Below are positions 53,154-63,731 of a stretch of DNA of 64,000 bases, piece after piece. The stretch is from Thermaceae bacterium. Its GTDB lineage: Bacteria; Deinococcota; Deinococci; Deinococcales; Marinithermaceae. The stretch is from NCBI GenBank assembly GCA_027067955.1, contig JAMOUW010000072.1, positions 27,907 to 91,906 of the forward strand. Direction: 5' to 3'. The translations under genes were made by a program, and so were the position numbers. Position 1 is the first letter of the stretch; every line of letters begins with the position of its first letter. Under the pieces are notes generated by a model. The model had not been told where the DNA came from. It saw only the letters and a program-made list of their open reading frames with translations, and did not search any database.

Positions 53154-53169
53154 GGTGCCCGCGGAGTAA

Positions 53170-55770
53170 TTAGAAGCGGTCTAGGGTTGCGTGAATGCGT
53201 TCGAGCTGGCTCTTCGCCTCCTCCAGGTTGCGCCGTTCGCGACCCACCACCTCAGCCGGGGCGCGCTCGGTGAAGCCGGGGTTGGCGAGCTTCTTCTCCA
53301 GCCCGGCGATGCGGCGCTCCAGTTCGGAGGCCTTCTTCTGCTGCTTCTGCTTCCAGGCTTCGACGTCCACCAGCCCCTCGAGCTCGAGCCAGACCGTGAC
53401 CTGGGGTGTGACCGCGCTGACGGCCTTCTCCGGCCGGCCCTCCTGCACCCCGGCGCGGGCGAGGAAGCGGAAGAAGTCGGCGTTCTCGAGCAGCACCGCC
53501 GCCCCCGGCCCCTCGGCGTGGACGGTGAGTTCCTGCTGGGGCGGCAGGCCCAGCTCGGCCCGGAGGCTGCGGGTGGCGGTGACCGCGTCCTGGAGGACCT
53601 TGAAGGCGGCCAGCGCTTCCTCATCGGCGGCGAAGGCCTCGGCCTCGGGCCACCCGGCCAGCGCCAGCTCTGCCTCGGGGTCCTGCTTGAGGGCGGTGTA
53701 GATCTCGCTGGTGACGAAGGGCATGAAGGGGTGGAGGAGCTTCAGGAGCGCCTCGAGCGCCGTCTCCAGCCCCCGCAGCGTCGCGGCGTTGCCCGCGCGC
53801 AGCGCCGGCTTGGCGGCTTCTATGTACCAGTCGCAGAACTCGCTCCAGACCAGCTGGTAGACCTCGCGGCTGGCGAGCGCGAGCTCGTAGGCGTCGTAAA
53901 GCTGGGTGATGTTGCGGATGCCCTCGCGCAGCCGCGCCGCCATCCAGCGGTCGGCTAGGGTGGGCTCGTCGGTCTTCGCCTCGAAGCCCTCGCGGTTCAT
54001 GAAGACGAAGCGGGCGGCGTTCCAGAGCTTGTTGGCGAAGTTGCGGCCCATCTCCACCCAGCGGCGGTCGAAGCGGATGTCCTGCCCGCCGGTGGCCAGG
54101 TGGATGAGGGCGAAGCGCAGCGCGTCGGCGCCGTATTCGTTCACCAGCTCGAGCGGGTCCACCACGTTGCCCTTCGACTTGGACATCTTCTTGCCCTTCT
54201 CGTCGAGCACCAGACCGTGGAGCATCACCGCTTCGAAGGGGTGGCGGCCGTCGAAGTGGTAGCCAGAAACCTCCATGCGGCTGACCCAGAGGAAGAGTAT
54301 GTCGTAGCCGGTCACCAGCACGCTGGTGGGGTAGAAGGCGCGGTAGTCCTCGGTGTCCTCGGGCCAGCCTAGCGTCGAAAGCGGCCACAGCGCCGAGGAG
54401 AACCAGGTATCGAGGACGTCGGGGTCGCGCTCGAGCTCGGTGCTGCCGCAGATGGCGCATTCCTTGGGATCCTCGTCGAAGCGCTCCAGGTCGGGCACGG
54501 TCACGTGCCCCTCGGGGCAGTACCAGGCGGGGATCTGGTGGCCCCACCAGAGCTGGCGGCTGATGTTCCAGTCGCGGATGTTCTCGAACCAGTCGATGTT
54601 GACCTTGCGCCAGCGCTCCGGGTAGAACTTGATGTCGCCTTCCTTCAGCTTGGGCAGCACCTCGTCCGCGAGCGGCTTCATCGAAAGCCACCACTGCGGG
54701 AAGAGAGCGTACTCGACCGCGGTGCCGCAGCGGTCGCAGGTGGCCAGCGCGATCTGGTAGGGCTCGGCCCTGCGCAGGTAGCCTTCTTTTTCCAGCGCCT
54801 TCGCCACGGCCTTCCTCGCCTCGAAGCGGTCCAGGCCGCGGAAGCGCTCGGGCACCCGCTCGCTAACCAGCTTTCCTTCCAGGTCGATCACGCTCGGCTC
54901 CGGCAGCCCGTGGCGCCGGCCCACCTCGTAGTCGGTCGGGTCGTGCGCCGGGGTGATCTTCAGCGCGCCGGTGCCGAACTCGCGCTCCACCGCCTCGTCG
55001 GCGATCACCGGGATCCAGATATCGGTCAGCGGGATGCGCGCCTTCTTGCCGATCAGGTCCTTGTAGCGCTCGTCTTCCGGGTGCACCGCGATGGCCACGT
55101 CGGCAAAGATCGTCTCCGGCCGCACCGTGGCGATCCGGATCTCGCCACCGTCCTCGAGCGGGTAGGCGAGGGTGTAGAGCGTGCCCTGGGTGGGGGTGTT
55201 GCCCACCTCCAGGTCCGAAAGCGTCGTCTCGCAACGGGGGCACCAGTTGAGCAGCCGTTCGCCGCGGTAGAGCAGGCCTTCATGGTGGTAGCGAACGAAG
55301 GCGTAGCGCACCGCGCGGCTGCGCACCTCGTCCATGGTGAACGCCAGGCGACTCCAGTCGGCGCTGGCGCCGAGACGCTTGAGCTGCTCCAGGATCTGGC
55401 CGCCCGACTCCTCGCGCCACCGCCAGACGCGCTCCAGGAACTTCTCGCGTCCCAGGTCGTGGCGGGTCTTGCCCTCGCTGGCCAGCAGCCGCTCGACCAC
55501 CACCTGGGTGGCGATGCCGGCGTGATCGGTGCCGGGCAGCCACAGCGCCTCGTAGCCGCGCATCCGCTTGTAGCGCGTCAGCGCGTCCTGCAGGGCGTTG
55601 TCGAGGGCGTGCCCCATATGCAGCACGCCGGTCACGTTGGGCGGCGGCATGACTATGACGAATGGGGGCTTGCCACTGTGCGGGTCGGCGACGAAGGGCC
55701 GCTCGGCCCAGCGCTCGGCCCAGCGGGACTCGACCTGGTGCGGATCGTAGGTTTTGGACAGTTCTTCCAT
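53170..55770 (-). CDS. valS: Valyl-tRNA synthetase
   Basis: Class I synthetase, 866 residues like the Thermus enzyme. HIGH motif as PPNVTGVLHMGHAL (about 44-57), KMSKS at DEKGKKMSKSKGNVVDP (about 525), editing domain between (about 190-340), zinc-type motifs CPRCETT and CDRCGTAVEYALFPQWW, anticodon-binding domain and a C-terminal coiled coil. The start MEELSKTYDPHQVESRWAERW follows GGAGGTAC; the open frame beyond it is T-box leader, not coding. Controlled by the T-box upstream. Confidence 0.97.
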   Translation of the reverse strand: MEELSKTYDPHQVESRWAERWAERPFVADPHSGKPPFVIVMPPPNVTGVLHMGHALDNALQDALTRYKRMRGYEALWLPGTDHAGIATQVVVERLLASEGKTRHDLGREKFLERVWRWREESGGQILEQLKRLGASADWSRLAFTMDEVRSRAVRYAFVRYHHEGLLYRGERLLNWCPRCETTLSDLEVGNTPTQGTLYTLAYPLEDGGEIRIATVRPETIFADVAIAVHPEDERYKDLIGKKARIPLTDIWIPVIADEAVEREFGTGALKITPAHDPTDYEVGRRHGLPEPSVIDLEGKLVSERVPERFRGLDRFEARKAVAKALEKEGYLRRAEPYQIALATCDRCGTAVEYALFPQWWLSMKPLADEVLPKLKEGDIKFYPERWRKVNIDWFENIRDWNISRQLWWGHQIPAWYCPEGHVTVPDLERFDEDPKECAICGSTELERDPDVLDTWFSSALWPLSTLGWPEDTEDYRAFYPTSVLVTGYDILFLWVSRMEVSGYHFDGRHPFEAVMLHGLVLDEKGKKMSKSKGNVVDPLELVNEYGADALRFALIHLATGGQDIRFDRRWVEMGRNFANKLWNAARFVFMNREGFEAKTDEPTLADRWMAARLREGIRNITQLYDAYELALASREVYQLVWSEFCDWYIEAAKPALRAGNAATLRGLETALEALLKLLHPFMPFVTSEIYTALKQDPEAELALAGWPEAEAFAADEEALAAFKVLQDAVTATRSLRAELGLPPQQELTVHAEGPGAAVLLENADFFRFLARAGVQEGRPEKAVSAVTPQVTVWLELEGLVDVEAWKQKQQKKASELERRIAGLEKKLANPGFTERAPAEVVGRERRNLEEAKSQLERIHATLDRF

Positions 55771-55793
55771 GCGTACCTCCGGTGGGGGGCCAA

Positions 55794-56106
55794 GAAAAAA
55801 GCCCCGCGTCCGTGCGCGGACGAGGAGGATTCCCCGCGGTACCACCGCGCTTCGGGAGCGGCCTGTGGTTCGTGGTGGATGGTTCGTGGTGTCGATCAAT
55901 CCTACGAGCCACAAGCCACACGCCACATGCCAAATCCCGCACTCTTTCGCGCTGTCTCGGGCGCACCCGGCGGGGTCTACTGAGCCTTGCGGCCGTTCTT
56001 CCCGCGGCGCCCCGGGCGACGTTCGGCGGTGCGGCGGCGGGCTCCTTCCAGCCGCGGGGGCCCTCTCTGGAGCCGCGCAGGCCGCCTACTCCTCCCGGGC
56101 AGGCCT
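55794..56106 (-). promoter_or_regulatory. T-box riboswitch leader of valS
   Basis: Minus strand. The T-box signature GGTGGTACCGCG is at 55835-55846, with the TGGT that pairs with ACCA of uncharged tRNA. Behind it is a terminator with a CGTCCG/CGGACG core (55801-55828) and T6 at 55795-55800. Farther up are stem I features: GAGTAGG, CAGAGAGG and GGCTGGAAGGAGCC. A GAAC followed by GTC (56018-56020) fits a specifier loop with a valine codon. Charged tRNA-Val ends transcription; uncharged permits valS. The middle part contains short repeats, see findings. Confidence 0.88.
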
Positions 56107-56113
56107 TGATCCG

Positions 56114-56142
56114 AGTATAACAGTGCTTCGCGGCAGGCCCCA
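56114..56142 (-). promoter_or_regulatory. Promoter of the valS leader
   Basis: Minus strand: extended -10 TGTTATACT (TATACT at 56114-56119) with TTGGGG 18 bases before at 56138-56143. Start near 56107, at the foot of stem I. Confidence 0.6.
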
Positions 56143-56180
56143 ACGTATAACGAAAAATCGACCGGGCGCTTCAAAGCCGA

Positions 56181-56186
56181 TATACT
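56181..56186 (+). promoter_or_regulatory. -10 box of a leaderless carboxylase transcript
   Basis: TATACT, six bases before the ATG at 56193, with TCGACC 17 bases upstream (56158-56163) as -35. Confidence 0.55.
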
Positions 56187-56192
56187 GAAGCC

Positions 56193-57854
<1,662 letters not shown>

Positions 57855-57862
57855 GGGCGGCC

Positions 57863-58732
57863 GTGGAAGAGCGCGTTACCTACGTCGAATGCCCCCGGGA
57901 CGCCTGGCAAGGGTTAGCCCGCACCATCCCGACCGAAGAAAAGGCGGCCTTCCTGCGCCGGCTGCTGGACGCCGGCTTCGACCACCTGGACCTGGCCAGC
58001 TTCGTCTCGCCAAAGTGGGTGCCGCAGATGGCCGATTCCGAAGAGGTCCTTAAGCTGCTGCCGCCTCCCGATGGGCGCGACTACCTGGCCATCGTCGCCA
58101 ACGAGCGGGGGATGGAGCGGGCGCTGGCGGCGGAAAATCTGACCTCGGTGGGCTACCCCTTCTCGATCAGCGAGACCTTCCAGCAGAAGAACACCCGCCG
58201 TTCGATCGAGGACTCGTGGCCGCTGGTGGAGCGGATGCTCGAGCTGTCCCTGGGCGGCGGGCTTGAGCTGGTGGTTTACGTCTCCATGGGTTTCGGCAAT
58301 CCCTACGGCGACCTATGGAGCCCGGATCAGGTCGTGGACTTTGTCGGCCGCCTGCGCGGGCTCGGCGTGCGCCGCATCGCCATCGCCGATACCTATGGTG
58401 TGGCCGGGCCCGAGCGCATCCATGAGGTGCTGGCGGCGGTCGCCGCCGCCCACGGGGCCGCCGGGCTAGGAGCCCACCTGCACAGCCGCCCCGACCCCGG
58501 CGAGGTGCGGGCCAAGGTGGACGCGGTGCTGGACGCGGGCGTGCGCTGGCTCGAGGGGGCGCTGGGCGGCATCGGCGGTTGCCCTTTCGCGGGGGATGAC
58601 TTGGTGGGAAACCTGCCGAGCGAGATAGTCCTGCCCCATTTGCGAGAGCGCGGTCTCGTGGCCGGTATTGCCAGTTCTTCTATTGAGCAGCTGGCTGAGG
58701 CGGCAGTTTTGTTGCGGACCCGCTTCGCATGA
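57863..58732 (+). CDS. Hydroxymethylglutaryl-CoA lyase
   Basis: Splits HMG-CoA to acetoacetate and acetyl-CoA, the last step of leucine breakdown. The 289-residue TIM barrel shows ECPRDAWQGLARTIPTEEK (metal Asp in the RDG-like position, here RDAW), SFVSPKWVPQMADSEEV, SISETFQQKN, and the loop GGIGGCPFAGDDLVGN with the catalytic Cys. AHLHSRPDPG holds two metal histidines. GTG start eight bases after the carboxylase. The RDAW (for RDGLQN) is a divergence to note. Confidence 0.88.
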   Translation: MEERVTYVECPRDAWQGLARTIPTEEKAAFLRRLLDAGFDHLDLASFVSPKWVPQMADSEEVLKLLPPPDGRDYLAIVANERGMERALAAENLTSVGYPFSISETFQQKNTRRSIEDSWPLVERMLELSLGGGLELVVYVSMGFGNPYGDLWSPDQVVDFVGRLRGLGVRRIAIADTYGVAGPERIHEVLAAVAAAHGAAGLGAHLHSRPDPGEVRAKVDAVLDAGVRWLEGALGGIGGCPFAGDDLVGNLPSEIVLPHLRERGLVAGIASSSIEQLAEAAVLLRTRFA

Positions 58733-58736
58733 ATCA

Positions 58737-59123
58737 TTACGGGTAGCCCAATTCCTTCAACCAGCCGGCAGCCGCGCTTGCATCCTCCAGCCGCGCACGG
58801 CGTTCGGGTTCGAACCAGGCCAGCAGGGCTGCCTTATCGCTGTGATGTTCGCCCTCGTCCAGGTTAAGTACCAGCTTGTGATCGCCGTCGGCCAGCCAGA
58901 GCATCGCCGCCAGTGGCGCTTCTATTCGCGACTTGGCCGGAAGCGCTCTCCCCAGTACAACAACGTCCACCTCTTCACCGTCGGCGGGGTTGGTGAAACC
59001 GGGAAGGAAACCATAATTCACCGGCGCGGGCAGGTCCATGGTCTTGCGTACGAAGCGCCCTTCCCGCCATTCCCAGCGTTCACGGCTGCCCTTTGGCCAT
59101 TCGATCACCGCGGTAAGTTTCAA
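58737..59123 (-). CDS. Short inorganic-pyrophosphatase-like protein
   Basis: A 128-residue protein resembling the first two thirds of soluble family I pyrophosphatase (about 175 residues): PAPVNYGFLPGFTNPADGEEVDVVVLG (33-59) fits the substrate strand and the metal signature, which in active enzymes reads D-x-D-P-x-D; here it is D-G-E-E-V-D. The C-terminal helix differs. It may be a low-activity or regulatory relative. Stop and start overlap with mgtE by four bases, so it is coupled to a Mg transporter. Confidence 0.7.
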   Translation of the reverse strand: MKLTAVIEWPKGSRERWEWREGRFVRKTMDLPAPVNYGFLPGFTNPADGEEVDVVVLGRALPAKSRIEAPLAAMLWLADGDHKLVLNLDEGEHHSDKAALLAWFEPERRARLEDASAAAGWLKELGYP

Positions 59124-60484
59124 CCTGCCCCCAGGAGTATCTGGGCGACGCTCAGGTAGATTACCAGGCCGGAAACGTCGGAGATGGTAGCAATGAGCGG
59201 GTTGGAGATCAGTGCCGGGTCCAGACCGAGTTTTTCCAGTGCTATCGGCAGTAGAGCACCGGCCAGGTTGGCGACGACAACCAGCAGGAAGAGCGCTAGC
59301 GCCACGACCGGCGTCACCCCGAGGAAGCCGTCGAGTACTACCTTTATCGCAATGAGTGCGGAGAGCGTGAGGCCCAGCAGCGTGCCGACACCCAGCTCTT
59401 TCGTAAGTACGCGGGGCCAGTCACCCAGATCGATGTCGCGGGTGGCCAGAGCGCGAACAATTAGGGTCGAAGATTGGTTGCCGGTATTGCCCCCCGTTCC
59501 CAGCAACACCGGAATGTAAAAAGCGAGGGCGGTGGTGGCTTCAAGCACCGAAGAAAAACCGGCAAGTATCGTGGAAGTAAACATACCGGTAAAGATCAAG
59601 ATCACCAGCCAGCGGGCGCGGGCGCTCCACAGCTCCCATACGTTCGAGCGGCTGTATACCAGTTCCGGGGCGTCGACAGCGCCCAGACGGTGAATGTCTT
59701 CGGTGGCTTCTTCTTCCAGTACGTCGATGACGTCGTCGATTGTAACGATACCCACCAGGCGGCTGTTGGAGTCGGTTACCGGGAGTACCGTGAGGTCGTA
59801 GTCGGCCATTACCCGGGCCACTTCTTCCTGGTCGGTCTCGGTGGTTACATAAATGACGTTGGGATTCATTATCTCGGCGATCCGCATCGAGGGATCGGCA
59901 ACGATGAGATCGCGCAAGCTCAGCACGCCTACCAGGCGGCCGTCATCATCGAGAACGTAAAGGTAATAAACGGTTTCGGCGTCGGGTGCGGCGCGACGCA
60001 GGAATTGCAGCACCTCGTCCACGGTCATCCCCGCGCGCACGGCCACGTACTCGGGCGTCATCAGCCCGCCGGCGTCGTCCTCGTCGTACTTGGAAAGCTC
60101 CTCTATCTCGGCCCGGGTTTCCGGATCCAGCCAGCTCTTGATGGTTTGTGCCAGCTGCGGATCTTCGTCCTCGACTGCCTGCAGGGCGTCGGTCAGATCG
60201 TCGGGGTCGAGCTCTTCCAGTATCTGGCGCACCCGCCAGGGAGGCAGGGTTTCCAGGAACTCCGCCTGTTCTTCAGGATCCAACTCGCTGATTATTTGTG
60301 CTGCCAACCCGGGGTCGAGATAGGTCAGCAGTACGAACTGGTGTTCGCCCGAAAAATCGTCCCAGTGCTCCAGGATTTCCTGAGGGTGTATTTGTTCCCC
60401 GAGAGTCTGGACGAGGGCCACGTCCCCTTTTTGCAGGGCGCGGGTCAGGGATTCAAGCAGGTTTTCGCGCGCCTGGGCTCGCAT
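59120..60484 (-). CDS. mgtE: Magnesium transporter MgtE
   Basis: Mg2+-selective channel of 454 residues, like the Thermus thermophilus protein of known structure. Acidic N domain (25-130; LDPEEQAEFLETLPP, LDPDDLTDAL), two CBS domains (GGLMTPEYVAVRAGMTVDEVLQFL and EIMNPNVIYVTTETDQEEVARV), a plug helix, and five membrane helices (GTGGNTGNQSSTLIVRALA pore region; AGALLPIALEKLGLDPALISNPLIATISDVSG). The ATG follows CAGGAGGATGTT; an in-frame start 57 bases upstream was rejected. Confidence 0.96.
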   Translation of the reverse strand: MRAQARENLLESLTRALQKGDVALVQTLGEQIHPQEILEHWDDFSGEHQFVLLTYLDPGLAAQIISELDPEEQAEFLETLPPWRVRQILEELDPDDLTDALQAVEDEDPQLAQTIKSWLDPETRAEIEELSKYDEDDAGGLMTPEYVAVRAGMTVDEVLQFLRRAAPDAETVYYLYVLDDDGRLVGVLSLRDLIVADPSMRIAEIMNPNVIYVTTETDQEEVARVMADYDLTVLPVTDSNSRLVGIVTIDDVIDVLEEEATEDIHRLGAVDAPELVYSRSNVWELWSARARWLVILIFTGMFTSTILAGFSSVLEATTALAFYIPVLLGTGGNTGNQSSTLIVRALATRDIDLGDWPRVLTKELGVGTLLGLTLSALIAIKVVLDGFLGVTPVVALALFLLVVVANLAGALLPIALEKLGLDPALISNPLIATISDVSGLVIYLSVAQILLGAG

Positions 60485-60640
60485 AACATCCTCCTGAGAA
60501 GGGGAATCGGACCTCGAAACGGCCAAAGTCCAGTCTATCACGGAGACCTTTTGCCCGAGTTCAAGCCGAGCCAGATATTACTGTATGGCAAAGGCTGCGC
60601 ATGCATTCTGGCATCACTTAAAACCTAAGAAAAATTGCGG

Positions 60641-60670
60641 TTGACATACTCAAGGTGGGGAAGCTATGCT
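60641..60670 (+). promoter_or_regulatory. Sigma-A promoter of the ffh operon
   Basis: TTGACA at 60641-60646, 18 bases, TATGCT at 60665-60670. Start near 60677, giving a leader of about 20 bases with GGGAGC before ffh. The rest of the 60485-60697 gap, towards mgtE, shows no Mg riboswitch motif that I can identify. Confidence 0.75.
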
Positions 60671-60697
60671 TAGCGCTGGCCTGGAGCCGGGAGCGAC

Positions 60698-62002
60698 ATG
60701 TTTGAGAACCTGAGCCGTAGACTACAACGAACCCTCGATAGCTTGCGGGGGCGCGGGCGAATCAGCGAGGCGGACCTCAAGAAGGTCATGCGCGAGATTC
60801 GCATGAGTTTACTTGAGGCCGACGTCAACTTTGAGGTGGCCAAGGCCTTTACCAGGCGCGTGCAGGAAAAGGCCCTGGGGCAGAAAGTTTACGAGTCGCT
60901 CACGCCCGCGGAGCAGATTTACACGATCGTCTATGACGAGCTCAAGGATCTGCTGGGCGCCGAGCCCAAACAGCCCGAGCTCAAGCAGGAGGGTAACGTT
61001 TGGTTTCTTGTCGGTCTTCAGGGAACCGGTAAGACTACAGCCGCTGGCAAGCTTGCCAAACTCTACAAAAGCAAGGGCCGGCGGCCGCTGCTGGTGGCTG
61101 CCGATACCCAGCGACCCGCCGCCCGCGACCAGCTGCGCATCCTCGCTGAACAGGTGGGGGTTCCGGTCCTGGAGGTGGAAAACGGCGAGAAGCCGTCCGA
61201 AACCGCGCGTCGTCTGCGCGAGCATCTTGCAAAGGATTACCGCGACCTGGTAATCGTTGACACCGCCGGGCGTCTGCAGGTGGACGAAGCGCTCATGGAC
61301 GAGCTTGCCGAGCTCAAGAGCGAGCTAGAGCCCACAGAAACGCTTCTGGTCGTTGACTCTATGATGGGGCAGGAGGCGCTCGGGGTTTCCCGAACCTTCG
61401 ACGAGCGCATAGGTGTTAGTGGCTTGATACTCACCAAGCTCGACGGTGACGCCCGTGGCGGTGCGGCCCTCAGCGCCCGCTACGTTACCGGTAAACCCAT
61501 CTACTTTGGCGGCACCTCGGAAAAGCTCGATGGTATCGAGCCTTTCTATCCCGACCGCCTTGCCCAACGCATCCTGGGTATGGGCGACATCCAGACCCTG
61601 ATGGAGCGCGCTCAGGCGGCCGAACTCGAAGAGCCTGACAAGGCGCCGCATGAGTTCGATCTCAATGATCTGCTGGCGCAGATGAAGCAGATTCAGAAAA
61701 TGGGCTCCATGACTGAACTCATCAAGATGATACCCGGTCTCAGTCGTGCTCTTCCTCAGGACTTCCAGCTTGACCCGAAGGCCACCAAGCACCTGGAGGC
61801 CATAATTCAATCAATGACACCTGCGGAGCGCAGGAATCCGCGGATACTCAACGCCTCACGTCGGCGCCGTATCGCCAAAGGAAGCGGCACCAGCGTGCAG
61901 GAGATCAACCGGCTCATCAAGACCTTCGAGGAGACGAAGGGCATGATGAAAACGCTCGCCAAGAGCCCGCGTAAGCGCCGTGGTTTTTTTGGCAGGAGGT
62001 AA
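60698..62002 (+). CDS. ffh: Signal recognition particle protein Ffh
   Basis: Targets membrane proteins to the Sec machinery with SRP RNA and FtsY. The 434 residues hold the N domain ([20 protein letters not shown]), the GTPase ([15 protein letters not shown] at about 106, [27 protein letters not shown]) and the Met-containing M domain ([19 protein letters not shown] ... [26 protein letters not shown], in parts). The SRP RNA gene is not in the window. Confidence 0.97.
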   Translation: MFENLSRRLQRTLDSLRGRGRISEADLKKVMREIRMSLLEADVNFEVAKAFTRRVQEKALGQKVYESLTPAEQIYTIVYDELKDLLGAEPKQPELKQEGNVWFLVGLQGTGKTTAAGKLAKLYKSKGRRPLLVAADTQRPAARDQLRILAEQVGVPVLEVENGEKPSETARRLREHLAKDYRDLVIVDTAGRLQVDEALMDELAELKSELEPTETLLVVDSMMGQEALGVSRTFDERIGVSGLILTKLDGDARGGAALSARYVTGKPIYFGGTSEKLDGIEPFYPDRLAQRILGMGDIQTLMERAQAAELEEPDKAPHEFDLNDLLAQMKQIQKMGSMTELIKMIPGLSRALPQDFQLDPKATKHLEAIIQSMTPAERRNPRILNASRRRRIAKGSGTSVQEINRLIKTFEETKGMMKTLAKSPRKRRGFFGRR

Positions 62003-62005
62003 AAT

Positions 62006-62311
62006 ATGGTAAAGATTCGTCTGGCTCGCTTCGGTTCCAAGTTCAACCCCCACTACCGTATCGTAGTTTCCGATGTGCGTAAAAAACGCGACGGCAAATA
62101 CATCGAGAAGATCGGCTACTACGATCCGCGCAAGACCACGCCCAATTGGTACAAGGTCGACGTCGAGCGAGCCCGTTACTGGCTTTCTGTCGGTGCTCAG
62201 CCCACCAACACCGCGCGCCGGATTTTGAAACTGGCCGGGGTTTATCGCAAGGGCGAGCCTGTTCCCTCCGCGCCCGCGGAGCCCGTTGAAGAAGAAGCCG
62301 TCGAGTCGTAA
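62006..62311 (+). CDS. rpsP: 30S ribosomal protein S16
   Basis: A 101-residue ribosomal protein: [23 protein letters not shown] and [26 protein letters not shown] are typical. A 15-residue Pro/Glu tail extends beyond the usual 88 residues. GGAGG lies seven bases before the ATG; the stop overlaps khpA. Confidence 0.97.
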   Translation: MVKIRLARFGSKFNPHYRIVVSDVRKKRDGKYIEKIGYYDPRKTTPNWYKVDVERARYWLSVGAQPTNTARRILKLAGVYRKGEPVPSAPAEPVEEEAVES

Positions 62312-62529
62312 TGCGTGAGGTCGTTGAATACCTGGCCAGAGCGGTGGTGGATCATCCGGAAGGTATCCGGGTGGAAGAGCGCCGCTCCAAAGGCGGGGTA
62401 GTCTACTACATAGAGGTTCCGGCCGAGGAAAAGGGGCGCATCATTGGGCGCCGGGGCCGGGTGATCGAGAGCATCCGCACCATTGCCCGCGCCTTCGCGC
62501 GCGGCAAGGTATCCGTAGAAGTACGGTGA
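62311..62529 (+). CDS. khpA: KH-domain RNA-binding protein KhpA
   Basis: A 72-residue KH protein between S16 and RimM, the standard place of KhpA (YlqC). The GxxG loop appears as GRIIGRRGRVIESIRTI (about 45-61). ATG overlaps the S16 stop by one base. Confidence 0.92.
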   Translation: MREVVEYLARAVVDHPEGIRVEERRSKGGVVYYIEVPAEEKGRIIGRRGRVIESIRTIARAFARGKVSVEVR

Positions 62530-63002
62530 GCCGGGTACTTATCGGTCGTTTGGGCAAACCCCACGCCCTGGCCGGGGGACTCAAGTTCCGCAGCGAAGCC
62601 CCCGAGTCTTTGCTCGGGCAGGAACGGGTATACGTTGAGGGCTTGGGCTGGCGGGCCCTAGAGCGCGTCGAGGATATATCTGGGGATCTCGTGGTTTTTT
62701 TCGCCGGCGTTTGCGACCGCGAAGGGGCTTTGTCGCTATCGGGCCGTGATGTATATGTAGAGGAGGACAGCCTGCCGGAGCCCGCGGGCGGATGGTACTA
62801 CTTTCAGCTTGTCGGTCGGCCGGTTTATCTCGATGACGAGCCCGTGGGTGAAGTTGTCGATGTCTTCGACGCCGGAGCCCAGGACGTGCTGGTAATCGGC
62901 AGCAGTGCCCGGCGCTACATGGTTCCGTTGCAGGCCCCATACGTAGAACTTACCGGTGGCGCGGTACATATCTCCAACCCCCCGGAAGGATTGTTGGAGT
63001 AG
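62526..63002 (+). CDS. rimM: Ribosome maturation factor RimM
   Basis: 16S/S19 assembly factor of 158 residues: GRLGKPHALAGGLKFRSEAPES at the N-terminal barrel, YYFQLVGRPVYLDDEPVGEVVDVFDAGAQDVLVI at the PRC-barrel (about 98-131) and VPLQAPYVELTGGAVHI. GTG start overlapping the khpA stop by four bases. Confidence 0.94.
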   Translation: MSRVLIGRLGKPHALAGGLKFRSEAPESLLGQERVYVEGLGWRALERVEDISGDLVVFFAGVCDREGALSLSGRDVYVEEDSLPEPAGGWYYFQLVGRPVYLDDEPVGEVVDVFDAGAQDVLVIGSSARRYMVPLQAPYVELTGGAVHISNPPEGLLE

Positions 63003-63005
63003 TCA

Positions 63006-63731
63006 TTGCTCCGCTATACGGTTCTCACGCTTTTTCCCCGCCTGATACAACCGTGGACTGAAGAGGCGTTATTGGGAAAGGCTGTTCAGCGCGGCTTGAT
63101 CCGATTGGACGTTCGTGACATCCGCGACTATACCCGTGACAGACACCGCCAGGTTGACGACTACCCGTACGGTGGCGGGGCGGGCATGGTCATGCGCCCC
63201 GATGTGGTGGTAGAGGCGATCGAAGACCAGCTTCCGGCAGATGAAATAATCCTCCTAACCCCGGCTGGAGAGCCGCTTAAGCAGCCATTGGTAGAGGAGC
63301 TGGCGACCAGGGAGCACCTGGTTTTGGTTAGCGGTCGCTATGAAGGTATCGATGCCCGTGTCGAGCGCTTCGTGACCCGTGAGGTTTCGATTGGTGATTT
63401 CGTGCTCATGGGTGGTGAGCTGGCGGCGCTGGCCATTGTCGAGGCCACCGCCAGACTGGTACCTGGCGTTCTAGGTGACCCGGAGAGCCACCAGCTCGAC
63501 TCGTTCTCCTGGGGCTTGCTCGACTACCCGCAGTACACCCGCCCGCCCGAGTTTCGCGGGCTCAAGGTTCCTGAGGTGCTGACGAGCGGTCACCACGGCA
63601 AGGTGGCCGAGTGGCGCCGGCGCGAAGCGTTGCGCCGCACTCTCGAGCGTCGCCCGGAACTTCTGGAAGTTGTTTCCCTCACCGAAAAGGATCTGCGCTT
63701 GTTGGCCGAGCTGGACGAAGAAGGTGAATAA
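63006..63731 (+). CDS. trmD: tRNA (guanine-N1)-methyltransferase
   Basis: Methylates G37 of tRNA. The 241-residue SPOUT enzyme shows LTLFPRLIQPWTEEALLGKAV, RQVDDYPYGGGAGMVMRPD (about 42), SGRYEGIDARVE, and the knot GDFVLMGGELAALAIVEATARLVPGVLG (about 132-160). TTG start three bases after rimM. No terminator is clear; a GATTGCC/GGCAATC repeat lies at 63803-63817. Confidence 0.95.
   Translation: MLRYTVLTLFPRLIQPWTEEALLGKAVQRGLIRLDVRDIRDYTRDRHRQVDDYPYGGGAGMVMRPDVVVEAIEDQLPADEIILLTPAGEPLKQPLVEELATREHLVLVSGRYEGIDARVERFVTREVSIGDFVLMGGELAALAIVEATARLVPGVLGDPESHQLDSFSWGLLDYPQYTRPPEFRGLKVPEVLTSGHHGKVAEWRRREALRRTLERRPELLEVVSLTEKDLRLLAELDEEGE

Noticed and set aside
53191..55983. Long plus-strand frames opposite valS (255 and 492 residues)
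   Set aside because: Antisense shadows of a GC-rich gene with strong third-position bias; no start signals or motifs.
55280..56143. A 287-residue minus-strand frame and the N-terminal extension of the valS frame
   Set aside because: They run through the T-box leader; the valS start at 55770 has the ribosome site and family N terminus.
60485..60640. Magnesium riboswitch (M-box type) before mgtE
   Set aside because: The gap is too short and no recognisable conserved blocks or terminator were seen; the ribosome site is open.
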